Shown: piece after piece, positions 33,831-43,427 of the stretch
Numbering within the stretch: the stretch's first letter is position 1
How the letters are laid out: each line of letters begins with the position of its first letter
Source of the DNA: Marvania coccoides
Lineage: Eukaryota; Chlorophyta; Trebouxiophyceae; Chlorellales; Chlorellaceae
Direction of reading: 5' to 3'
Length of the DNA stretch: 64,000 nt
Assembly (NCBI GenBank): GCA_963854735.1
Contig: OY978097.1
Coordinates: 2,108,001-2,172,000 of the forward strand
Notes under the pieces: generated by a model
The model's input: the letters and a program-made list of their open reading frames with translations, nothing else
What the model was told of the DNA's origin: nothing
The model's database searches: none
Made by a program: the position numbers and the translations under genes

Positions 33831-36336
33831 ATGGCAACCAACGTCCTGTGGGAGGCCACCTCCTTCAAGGGGCTCATCGGAATTCTGAACGACTCAAAGA
33901 TCAGCGTCGCGAAATCATGCCAGGCCGTGGAAGAGTGCATCTCAGCCAACAGGTGAGGCCGGCTCTCTCGATTTTCTGTGTGATTAATCAACTGCAAACC
34001 TTAACGTCCGCTATTCTCTTCGCCACAGGGACAACCTCCGCGGCTTTTTTGAGCAGTGCTTCGCCCCACTGGTCGCCCGCATCTTTGGCTACAGCGGCCC
34101 CAGCTGGCTGGGCCAGGTGGCGAGGAGCGGCAAGGACGCTGATGTGCGAGCCTTGCGCCGCCTGCTGTCCCCCACCGGCCCGCTGTTCACCGCGGTGTAC
34201 AACGCTGATGCCGACGGCTCCACCCGCTTCCATTTCCCCAGGCAGCGCCTTCCTGCGCACACGCAAATGATGCTTTCCACAGCGGCTGGAATTTCCGCTC
34301 TTTCTACCTGGCCGCAGTACGCCGCCTCCCTGGGGGACGACGCGACCGCTGCTGCCAAGGGCCACATCCATGTCAGCGTGTTCCAGTATTTTTGCTACTG
34401 GTTCGCGTTCTACGCCATCAAAGGCGGCGACGCCGGCAGCTACGAAAACTGCGGCAGCGGCGGCGGCGGGGTATCCGGGTTCGGCTCATCCGTGCGGCGG
34501 GCAGCAGACGCGCTGCACCTGACCCGCGGGAAGGACGCAGACCCCGCGCTACGCTACCCCTACATCGCCTTGTTGCGGCAAATGTTGGTAGAAATGGTGC
34601 CGCAGTCTATCACAGCCTCGCCCGTCCCCATGGCCTCCCCCGTAAGGCGCTCTGGCGGCGTGGGAGGCCCCCTAGGGTCCCCCTACTACCGTTCCCCCGC
34701 TGCAAAGCGGGGCGGCGACGCCTCTGCCCGCGGCCTCATTTTCTACTCTACGCTGCTAGAGTTTTGGCTGAAAGACGCCGACGAGCCGGTACCGGTGGCC
34801 AGTAATGCGGGTGCGAAGGGGCGAAGTGGCGCGGGGGGCGGCGGAGCTTCTTCTCAGCAGGTATGGGCGACGTCGTATGAGCCGCCTTCAGAGGATCTCT
34901 TAGAAGCGCTGACGGAGCTGGTGAGGTACGCCACGGTGGGGATGACGCGCGCCCCGGTGCCGGCACCAGCGCAGTCGGGCCCGCCGTGGCTGCCCATGAC
35001 CTCAATTTTGACAATTCAAACACCGACGAGCGCGCTGGCCCCCGGCCGCGCCCCCGGCGCCGTGTTGCAAGGGCCGCCCCGGCTGGGGGCAGCGGCGCAT
35101 ATGGGCGCGCAGGCACTGTCCCGCCAGCTGTTCCGCTTCTTTCACCGCGCGTTTTCGATGTGGCCGGACCAGCGCACGACGAAGCCGTTGCTGCGGGCGT
35201 TTCTCGCGTTTGTGGCGCCCTGGCAGGGCACCAGTGGCGCGGCGGGGGTCAGCGGCACTGATGCAGCGGTCACTGGCGCCGGGACAGCCCCTGGCGCAGC
35301 GGCACTGACCCACAACCTCACCGCTCATGTCTCGGAGCTGGTGCACCGCGTGAGCCGCACCGAGGCGCACCCTCGGGGCGGGGAAGCAGGCGGGTACACC
35401 CCCGATTGGGAGTCCCACGTGATGTGTAACCTCCCTTTCTACCTGGAGCTGTTTCCTTTGTTTTTGGAGCGTAGTGTCTCTCGAATCAGCGTGAGGGGCG
35501 AAACTGCGGTGGGCGACGTGCTGCGGGTGATGGCGGTGCTGGAGGGGGCTCCCGCGCTGCTGGAGACGCTGCGCTCGTTTGAGCGCGACTTCAACCGGTG
35601 CGCAGCTTCGCAGCCGCGGAGGGCAGAGGGCCCCCACGCCGATTTGATGCCTTGGCTGATCGAGCAGGCGCAGGACTGGCAGGTGGCGGCCACGGCCAAC
35701 GCACTGGGGGATACCCCCGCGTCTGTGGTAGCGACCGAAGGGCTGAAAGGCCCCCGCCCCGCTGCCCCGTCGTATGCTATGTTCTCAGTGGCATCTGATC
35801 GCTGCGCAGCGCTGGCCGCCAAGGACCTGCTGGAGGTGGCAGCAGGGATGCTGCGGCCGGAGGCACTGTCACGGGTGCGTCGCTGCCTGGAGCAGGTGCT
35901 GCCGCTCGCAGTTTTAGCAGAGAGCCCCACGCCATCAATGGCGGCTGCGGGGGGCAAAGCAGGGATCGCGGACCTCGCGCCCCGGCTGCCACGCAGCACC
36001 TGGCGGGAGGTGCGGTTCAAGGGGGATCCTCTGGAGCGCCCGGTGGCGAGTTATGAGGTGGGGGCGCTTGTGCGAGTGGCGGTGGCGGTGAGCAGAACAA
36101 TCAACGCAGGGTTGGGGTTGGATAAGCCGTTTGCAGAGGGGGAGGAGCCTCCTGAGAACCGGGTGCAAGAGGGGCTGCTGCAGCTGCGGAGGAAGCGGTG
36201 GAGGGTGGATTTGAGGCCGCTGGCGGATATGCGGAATTTGTTTTGGTTTCCGGTGGCGTGGTACCTCTGCGTGGGGGCGCTGAGGCTGGCAGGCATGATT
36301 ATACGGGGTCTGGCGGCAGCAGGAGGGCAGCAGTAG
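33831..36336 (+). CDS. SMPD4-like neutral sphingomyelinase family protein
   Basis: Exons 33831-33952 and 34029-36336 give 809 residues. The best landmark is near the C-terminus: 'FKGDPLERPVASYEVGALVR' followed by 'SRTIN', matching the conserved block of SMPD4 (neutral sphingomyelinase 3). 'VDLRPLADMRNL' and a hydrophobic C-terminal anchor follow, as in that family. Upstream, 'YLELFPLFLERSVSR' and 'FERDFNRC' also fit. Low-complexity Ala/Gly inserts separate the blocks. In animals SMPD4 sits at the ER and nuclear envelope and associates with nuclear pores; its catalytic mechanism is unusual and debated. The algal role is inferred. Confidence 0.8.
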
Positions 36337-36587
36337 ACAATTATATATATTTTTAGAGTGCTGGTTAAAACTTCGTTACACCGATGAATGAAGGGGGAAA
36401 ATGAACTAAAGAGAGCAAATTTCAGAAAAACAGGGTTAGTGAGATCAGTGAAATAGCAGGGTTAGCAAATAGGCATCAGCAGGAGGGAGTGAAAATAAAG
36501 AAAGAATCACCCATCAAAACATCTTTATAAAAACTCCGTCGTTTCTTTTGAATAATAATAATAAAATGATAAATGCCTTCGTTTGTT

Positions 36588-38063
36588 TTACTGCTTGTGC
36601 TGGGAGTGATCGCGCAGCACCTGGACGACGCTCTTGAATGCGAACCAGTCGGGGATGTCCTCTCCAGCGCGCAGCATCTTCCTGAACTTGGTGCCGCTCA
36701 GCTTCTTGACGTGCAGGCCCTCCTTCTCGGCCACGTCGGCGGTGATGTAGCCCTTCTCCTCGGTGAACACCACGTTGAGCGAAGGCACGGTTTTCATGCC
36801 CTGGAAGAAAAGAAGAACATGTGCAAGAAATAGGAAGGTTTAACGATACAAACAAACAAAAAACGCTTGTTAAGCACACCAACCATCTGACGAATGCTGA
36901 CAACTCACCAGTTCCTTGGCGTGCGACTTGGCAAACTCCTGGGCGTCGTACGCGCCGTAAAAGTCCTCGCCACTCAGGCTGGACTTGCAGCCCGCCATGT
37001 CTCTGCCGATGATGAAGTGGGTGCACCCGTAGTTCTTGCGGATGATCATGTGCTGGATGGCCTCGCGGGGGCCCGCCATGTGCATGGAGTAGGGCAGGTA
37101 GGCCCAGTTCACGCGCGGGTTGGCGGTCTCCTTCTGCAACACCTCGTAGGTATGGTAGCGAACGATGCCTGGGATGTCGTCGTCCTGGGTGGGCCCGCAG
37201 GTGGGGTGCACCAGCACCACGCCGTCCTTGCTGACGTTGGGCGCGTCAAGGGCGCGGATGAACAGCTCGTAGTGCGCGCGGTGGATGGGGTTGCGGCACT
37301 GGAAGGCCACAACATCGGTGTTGGTGGGGAGCGATGCCCGCACCTCAGAGGGGGTGGCGCAGGGGAAAACGCGCTTGGGGAGCTCCAATCCGGTTACTTT
37401 GCCGCCCAGATAGTATGGTCCGCGCTCCCAGGCCACCATGGACACCGCGGGGTGCTCCAAAGAGGAGGAGCCGTAGCACGACGCCACCTCCTTCACTTTG
37501 TTGGGCTTCCACCGGGATTCAACGTCCAGTAACGCCACGTTCTGCCCCTTGTAGGTCAGCAGCAGGCGCTGCCCGGGCTTGATGCCGTCGTTGAAGGTGT
37601 CCATGACCACGGGTAGCCCAAAGGGGGTGCCGTTGGGCAGGCGCATGTTGTCAACCACCGACAGGTAGGCATCCTCGTTGAGGAAGCCGGAGAGGGGGGT
37701 GAAACCGCCCACGGTGAGGAGCTCCACGTCACAGGCCTGGCGCTCGGTGAGCTCGATGGCGTGGTTGGCGGAGGCAGCCAGCTTGGCGGCGTCTGCGGCG
37801 GGGGAGCGGAGGTCCACCAGGGGGCCGCCGCCGTGGGGGGCGATGCGGCCGTCGGGGCCCCACACGATGGTGCCATCGGTGGAGGAGGACATGCCACGGA
37901 GGGCCTGAAGGTTAGGAAGTGGGTAGTTGTAGTGAGCAAGATGATAAACGTGCAAAAAGGTTTGATCGATGGCTAGCTGCGGCGGCCTCACCTGGCTCAT
38001 GGCGGGAATTACGCCGGAAAGCGCCATGCCAGGCAGCTTGGCGGCCTGCTTAAGGGCGAACAT
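36588..38063 (-). CDS. ATP sulfurylase
   Basis: Minus-strand exons 38063-37992, 37904-36909 and 36800-36588, all phase 0, give 426 residues. The first ~30 residues (Ala/Lys/Met/Ser, no acid) are a likely organellar presequence. Catalytic motifs are present: 'VVAFQCRNPIHRAHYELF' (the QxRNPxHxxH nucleotide loop), 'VHPTCGPTQDDDIPG', 'GPREAIQHMIIRKNYG' and 'FIIGRDMAG'. The C-terminus has 'LSGTKFRKMLRAGEDIPDWF'. The enzyme makes APS from sulfate and ATP, the first step of sulfate assimilation in plastids. No APS kinase domain is fused. The gene is head-to-head with the carrier gene. Confidence 0.94.
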
Positions 38064-38544
38064 CTCTTTCGCACCGCGCCGACTGTGTCAAGATACAGTT
38101 AGATCTAAGTTATTAGAAAAAAAGGTACGCTGAAGAGGCGTTGCGCTGGCGTGGATTCGGCGCGATGTGTGGTGCTCACCCGGAAACAAATTACAATTGG
38201 CAATACGGGAGCAACACGCACTCTGGCAATTCAAAAAAAGGCCGCAAATTTTGGCTGAAGAAAGTGAATGAGGCTGATGTCGAGTCGCTCCCTTATTTTA
38301 ACAAGCCCCATTGAGCGCATAAACAATCCAACTATATTTGTAAATCAGCCGCCGAGGGCCTCGCGTGAGCACCCCCCACAGCGCACATTTTTTTGTGCGA
38401 GTTGTCCTCAACTGTCGTGCCATCTTCACGCCCGGCGCGCCTCGCAACAAGCCTTACCTGTCAACGACAACAGCCAGACCACCACCCGCCAATTATCGCC
38501 CCCCCCCCGCGCCCCTCCCCCCTTCCCCCCCCCAAAAGAAATCA
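38064..38544. other. Head-to-head spacer, ATP sulfurylase and carrier
   Basis: 481 bases between divergent ATGs. The part next to the carrier (38490-38540) is C-rich and is likely leader. An in-frame extension upstream of 38545 lacks an ATG. Confidence 0.4.
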
Positions 38545-39492
38545 ATGTCCCTCTCCGACGCCGGCACCAGCGGCCTGGGCGACGTTGTGCTGCGCGCGCT
38601 GGACAGCTCCCGCATGTTCATCGCCGGCGGCACCGCGGGGGCCATCGCGCGCACGGCCTCCGCCCCGTTGGACCGCATCAAGCTGCTGTTTCAGGTGCAG
38701 GCGGTGCCCTCTGCCGGCACCTCTGCCACCGCCTACACCGGCGTGTGGCAGGCCGCGGGGAAGATCTTTCGAGAGGAGGGCGTGCGCGCGTTCTGGAAGG
38801 GCAACGGCACCAACATCATTCGCATCTTCCCGTACTCGGCAGCGCAGCTTATGTCCAATGACCAGTACAAGCGGGTGCTGGCAGACCCCAACGGCGAGCT
38901 CAATGTGGGGCGGCGGCTGTTGGCGGGCGCGTGCGCGGGCATGACCGCCACCGCGCTCACCCATCCCCTGGACACCGTGCGCCTGCGCCTTGCGCTGCCC
39001 AACTGCGGCTACTCGGGGATGGGCAACGCCTTCACCACCATGGTGCGCACGGAGGGCGCCATTTCGCTGTACAAGGGGCTCATCCCCACGCTGGTGGGCA
39101 TCGCGCCCTACGCCGCCCTCAATTTTGCGTCCTACGATCTGCTGAAGCGGTATGTCTACGCGAGGAACGCTGCCGCCGCAGGCAAGACAGGGGCCCCTGT
39201 GAAGCAGAACCCGATGGCCAACCTGGGGCTGGGCGGAGTTGCGGGCACAATCGCGGCGACGGTGTGCTACCCGTTGGACACCATCAGACGGCGGATGCAG
39301 ATGAAAGGAGTGATGTACGCCAGCCAGGCCGACGCCTTTGCGACGATCTGGCGGAAGGAGGGCATGGTGGGGTTCTACCGAGGGTGGGCGGCCAACACTA
39401 TCAAGGTGGTGCCGCAGAACGCGATCCGCTTTGTGTCGTACGAAATGCTCAAGTCAGTGATGGGCGTAAAGAAGGCAAAGACAGACACGTGA
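38545..39492 (+). CDS. Mitochondrial carrier family protein (nucleotide/cofactor type)
   Basis: Single exon, 315 residues; the ATG at 38545 is the first in frame. Three ~100-residue repeats each carry the Px[DE]xx[KR] signature: 'APLDRIKLLFQ', 'HPLDTVRLRLA' and 'YPLDTIRRRMQ', with 'FWKGNGTNIIRIFPYSA' and 'YRGWAANTIKVVPQNAIR' after repeats 1 and 3. The RRRMQ of repeat 3 and the overall pattern resemble the SCaMC/adenine-nucleotide/CoA carrier group, without calcium-binding EF-hands. Six transmembrane helices are expected. Substrate and organelle (mitochondrion, plastid envelope or thylakoid) cannot be read from the sequence. Confidence 0.9.
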   Translation: MSLSDAGTSGLGDVVLRALDSSRMFIAGGTAGAIARTASAPLDRIKLLFQVQAVPSAGTSATAYTGVWQAAGKIFREEGVRAFWKGNGTNIIRIFPYSAAQLMSNDQYKRVLADPNGELNVGRRLLAGACAGMTATALTHPLDTVRLRLALPNCGYSGMGNAFTTMVRTEGAISLYKGLIPTLVGIAPYAALNFASYDLLKRYVYARNAAAAGKTGAPVKQNPMANLGLGGVAGTIAATVCYPLDTIRRRMQMKGVMYASQADAFATIWRKEGMVGFYRGWAANTIKVVPQNAIRFVSYEMLKSVMGVKKAKTDT

Positions 39493-39830
39493 TAAATTAA
39501 CAAAAACCTCAATAATTATAAAATGTTATGCAATTAGCTGGTAGCAAGCAGTTTAGAATGATATTCTTAGTTTCTTTAGTCATTTAGTGATAGTCGTACC
39601 CAGGAGTATTCCTCCATTCTTTTTCTTTCTTCCCCCGATTGCCCCCATTCCTCCCCCATTTCTCATTCATTTCCTTAGCTGAATATATGTGCGTGCTGCC
39701 CGTCTTCACTTGCTGCTCATTTGTATCTTTGACTTCTTGAATTATTGATAGTGTACGGAGCTTGATAACGTCTTGAGGGTTGAAGAAAAAGGGGGAAATA
39801 ATACGAGGCGCTGCATGCTGAGTTTGTTTT
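39493..39830. other. Intergenic, AT-rich
   Basis: No gene seen. It is the start of a low-coding stretch that runs to 43.4 kb. Confidence 0.4.
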
Positions 39831-40340
39831 ATGGTAGCTTGTGTCAGAATTCTGCTGGATAATCTAATTAAAGACATAATTGCTGATCATTGTTGCGACC
39901 ACGAAGATGAACTGTTTCTATGCACAAATGTTTCTAAGAAGGCTTCGTCCTCCTCTGGCATTGTAATTCTCAACCCCCCACTTTCTTTCTGCTGCTTTGG
40001 CTCACGGCCGGCAGCAGGATCTTCTGCATCAACATCGACCACTCCTGTAGCGTCAACGTCGGCCTGCGCGGCACTAAATACGGCTCCTCCCGTTGCGGCG
40101 CCGGCTGCTCGCCATTTCCGAGACAACAGCAGCGACTTCCGCAGCAACGGCGGCGGCGTCTTAGTCCGCGCACCGCCTCGTCACGAAGTGGGGGGTGGAG
40201 TTTTTGGCGTGGGGAGACCGAGGTGCGCGGACGCGATCCTCAGCAAACAAAAATACAGAAGTAGAAAATCCGAAGAAATTCTCCGAGAGGTGTCCAATAT
40301 GGTGCAAGATTGGACCGCGCTCTCAGGCGGCAAATTTTAG
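39831..40340 (+). CDS. Hypothetical ORF at the edge of the Fanzor-relic region
   Basis: Open frame of 169 residues with an ATG. The N-terminal third is mixed, the middle is Ala/Ser/Thr/Pro low complexity, and the end looks protein-like ('SRKSEEILREVSNMVQDW'). A good donor consensus (CAG|GTAAGT) at 40359-40366 lies just past the stop, so the true gene may be spliced differently. The opposite strand is also open (40147-39887) with acidic residues. I recognise no family; strand is not certain. Confidence 0.3.
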   Translation: MVACVRILLDNLIKDIIADHCCDHEDELFLCTNVSKKASSSSGIVILNPPLSFCCFGSRPAAGSSASTSTTPVASTSACAALNTAPPVAAPAARHFRDNSSDFRSNGGGVLVRAPPRHEVGGGVFGVGRPRCADAILSKQKYRSRKSEEILREVSNMVQDWTALSGGKF

Positions 40341-40656
40341 TTGTTTTTGCCGCCCTCCCAGGTAAGTTGAAGTATGAAGATCTGGGGCTGCTGACTATGA
40401 CAGACGCCTTCTTTCTATTTAATCATCACTTCTTATGGGCAGCTCAACACCTAATTGCACTACCCCACATCACTTAAAACAGATATAAGCTCATCCAATT
40501 TACAATTACTTTATGCAAACAAGTTATTTTAAACTCATTCTTTTCAAAAGGCAAAGCCAAGGGGGGCAAGGCGACTCCCGCTTTTTTCGTTTTCAAGCTT
40601 GAAGAACGCTCAATAAAAAAGTCGGTTTAATATTGCATCTGGTTACATAAGCATTA

Positions 40657-40890
40657 ATGATTCTTCTCGAAGTTCGCAGCCTGAGTTTGCATAATTGTGA
40701 GATCACTTTGCACAAACAGCAAGATTTCGCGGCCTTTGCGGCCTGGACACGTGTTTTAAGTAATACAGATGTCGAATTGTTAGCCAACGCCTGCCCTCGT
40801 TCACTGAAACATCGCCTACAAGAAGTGTCGGCGGAGGCAACAAAAAAAAAGAGGCTGCGGCTTGATAACGGCCAGTTGCTTACATTTTAG
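40657..40890 (+). CDS. Hypothetical short ORF upstream of the Fanzor relic
   Basis: 77 residues from an ATG, ending in a Lys/Arg-rich tail ('ATKKKRLRLDNG'). It has protein-like composition ('ANACPRSLKHRLQEV') but no family match. It lies about 130 bases before the first Fanzor-like segment on the same strand, so it may be a remnant of that gene's N-terminal extension. Confidence 0.3.
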   Translation: MILLEVRSLSLHNCEITLHKQQDFAAFAAWTRVLSNTDVELLANACPRSLKHRLQEVSAEATKKKRLRLDNGQLLTF

Positions 40891-41017
40891 TTTTAACGGA
40901 GCGGACAGAACAATTGCGGACGAGGAGGGTCAAGAGTTTGCGGAGTCCCAAGCCTAAACTGGGCCACCAGACCGTCTGGCAGCGGCAGCAAGACGAGGCA
41001 CTAAGCCCAGGCCTTCT

Positions 41018-42640
41018 GCTGCGAGGCACGTCCGACTTCAAGTATCTAGAGAGATGAAGAAAGTGCTGCGGTGGTGGGTGGACGGCTACGGCGTCATCTA
41101 CAACAGCGCTCTCCGGTTGGCGTCAAAGCTGTACCGCAAAGACGCCAAGGTGAAGTTTCGGCGCCTTCTCCGCGGCAAGCTGCGGCAGTCAAGTGATGTC
41201 TTCAAGCAGCAGCAGCAGCAGCAGCAGCCGGGTGAGGGGGGCGTGGGAGAGGCGAGGAAGACTGGGGAGAAAAAGCGTAGCTTTGCGTTCGATCGTGATT
41301 TCCTGCGGAAGGAGATTGCCAACGAGGATAAGCTCGAACCTTGGATGAAGCACCTGCCCGTGCTGGTGAGGTAGCGCGCTGTGGACGACGTGGTCAAGGC
41401 GTGGGGTGGTAATTTGAAGATGCTGGCTCTCAACCCCCGCCACCGCTTCAAGCTGAGGTACAAGACAGCGAAATCCCCACAGAGTGTCAAGACAACTTTG
41501 CAGGGTATTCATGTCTTCGAGCCACCGCTGGGGGTTGCTGGTTTCACTTCCAGTGGAAAGCTGAAAAGGAGGGCAGCCTAAGCCGCATCGTCCTCCACCC
41601 CAAGAAAACCAAGAAGCTGATGAACTTCTTGCTGGAGAAGCGCAACCGGTGCATCCACGAGTTCAACGCGTCGCTGCGCAGGTAAAATCTGTCAGATTTT
41701 TTGTGGCTGAATTGTTTAAATTATTATGTTTTCTTCAAATAGTTGGTTGATATATATTTTTTTTTCTTATTTTTTTCTTCTTCTACGCAGGGGTGAAAAG
41801 AAGAAGGAGAAAAAGATTGTATACTTTTCGGAGAAGATGCTGAACATGTATGCAGACCTGACTCATCTCCCCAACGGCCGCTTGCCTGGAGGCCACAAGC
41901 CTGACTACGAGGTGGTTCTCAAGGTCAAGGGGGATTCTTTCTGGCTCGTCGTGCCTTATTTCGACGAGACTTCTGTGCCACCCACGAGCCCTGCCTCCTC
42001 CAGGCCGCCCTCCGCCCTCCAGGCCGCCCTCCGCCCCCCGCTCTTCGCTCTCCAAGCCGCCCGTATCTCGCTAGTCAACGGCAGTCAAATTGCTCCGCAG
42101 GGTGCCTGACAACAAGGACTCCGCGAAGCCACCCAATCGGAGCACCCCTCGCAAGCTGCCGCTTGGCACCGCCTTTGGTGATCCATTCTCGGGCAGCACC
42201 CCCGCCAAAAGACCTGCTGCTGGAGGGCGGCGTGGTGGTGGGAGCCCCGCAGAAGCGCGGCGTGGCGGTCATCAAGTGACACGTCTTGCCGCGCCCTTTT
42301 GTATGTCTCAGCGAATGCCGCATTGTACTGCGGGTGCCGGGGGTTGCAGAAATTCGCCAGCATCGGCAGTTTCCCCTGAGATGGCTCAGTGTTAGGGCTG
42401 TTCATTATGAAAGTGGCGGCCGGGCGGTACTGCGGCAGTTCGCACATTATTTGCAAGGCTCGCATTGCAATCGATTCGTCGCCACGGCGGCCCATCTCTC
42501 TCTGTGGCAGTGCGGGCGCAGTCGCCGGGGGTGCGAGCCAAGGAGTTCGTGGTAGGGCAGGGGCGTCACGGGCGGATCTGTATCTTTTCCCGTGTGTTTT
42601 ACGAATTGGCTTTCCAAACAAAGAGTGAACGAGAGCCTGA
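41018..42640 (+). pseudogene. Decayed Fanzor (eukaryotic TnpB-like RNA-guided nuclease)
   Basis: Segment 1 (41018-41371): 'RHVRLQVSREMKKVLRWW' then 'YGVIYNSAL', the TnpB/Fanzor N-terminal strand and YN helix; a CAG repeat encoding Gln; 'FLRKEIANEDKLEPWMKHLP'. An in-frame TAG at 41372-41374 interrupts 'VLVR*RAVDDVVKAWGGN', a segment conserved in Fanzors. 'FKLRYKTAKSPQSV' is the 'FxxKFRSKKxxxQSI' block. A frame change near 41530-41545 leads to 'FQWKAEKEGSLSRIVLHP'; a possible intron (41681 to about 41790) leads to 'DYEVVLKVKGDSFWLVVPYF'. A further piece at 42522-42620 reads 'SPGVRAKEF' and 'GQGRHGRICIF', like the RuvC-I 'DPGVR' region but with Ser for the catalytic Asp. I find no RuvC-III or zinc ribbon. 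The gene is broken; no reconstruction is attempted. Confidence 0.6.
41206..41229 (+). repeat. CAG trinucleotide repeat (polyGln) in the Fanzor relic
   Basis: About eight CAG units in frame with the first Fanzor-like segment. Confidence 0.8.
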
Positions 42641-42785
42641 CCTGTGGACCTTGTGCACTTTGACTTTTTTTGTTCACTGCATCCCTGCCTGCATCTCTGT
42701 CATTACCCCTGTCGCTTGCGCCATTTTTTCTCTTGCCTCTTGGCATTGACCGTTGCGTTGTATAAATTTACTTTATCGCTCCTAG

Positions 42786-43132
42786 ACGGCTCCGACGAAC
42801 CACCTAAATTCGGCAAGAGAAAAAATCGAGGAAATTCTAGACTACTAGTCGCCCCCCCCACCTCTGAGGGCGCTCCTCCGGCACCCATGAAGACCGTGTT
42901 CGCCCTAGCAACGTTCTCGCGCTTTGGGCTGTCCCAGCTCGACGAGGCGATCCAGCAGGTGTCCCCGCTCAAGCCGAAGCGCCAGGCGAGCGCCTCCCCT
43001 GACAAGGACGCACAGTCCCCCACCAAGAGACGCCACACTGCCGCAGAGGAGGGAGCCTCAGCTGACCAGCCAGAGGAGGCCGTCTCAGCTGACCAGCCAG
43101 TTAAGCCGGCACCTGGAAACAAAACTGACTGA
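42786..43132 (+). CDS. Hypothetical ORF, basic and low-complexity C-terminus
   Basis: Open from a plausible acceptor (CTCCTAG) before 42786, with an ATG at 42887 (81 residues). It reads 'FALATFSRFGLSQLDEAI', then Lys/Arg/Ser/Pro-rich sequence ('LKPKRQASASPDKD', 'PTKRR'). It ends with two copies of 'SADQP' made by a short direct duplication. No family recognised. It could be the last exon of a gene whose front is in the degraded region upstream. Confidence 0.3.
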
Positions 43133-43427
43133 AAAAAGTCCAATATTACTCTTTGCATTATATTCATCTTGGCCTGGCCAATTCTCTCCATATTTCTCAT
43201 TAATTCGCTTGCCACAGCCTTATTGCAATTGTCATTTTCACAATTTCCAAGTTTCTTTGTAACCAAGAGACTGCCGAGAGAGAGAGTCGAAAAGAAACCT
43301 GAAAACCTGGCTCGCAAGGGCTGTCGTCTAAACCCCACCCCAAACGCAAGTACAACAAAACTGTTCCATTTTAAACACCATTGCGTTTGACGCTGCCTGC
43401 GCAGCAGATGCAGCAAGGTTGAATGCG

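Noticed and set aside
42085..42621. Minus-strand ORF of 178 codons opposite the Fanzor relic
   Set aside because: No domain recognised; composition is mixed, and the plus strand has the family-like fragments.
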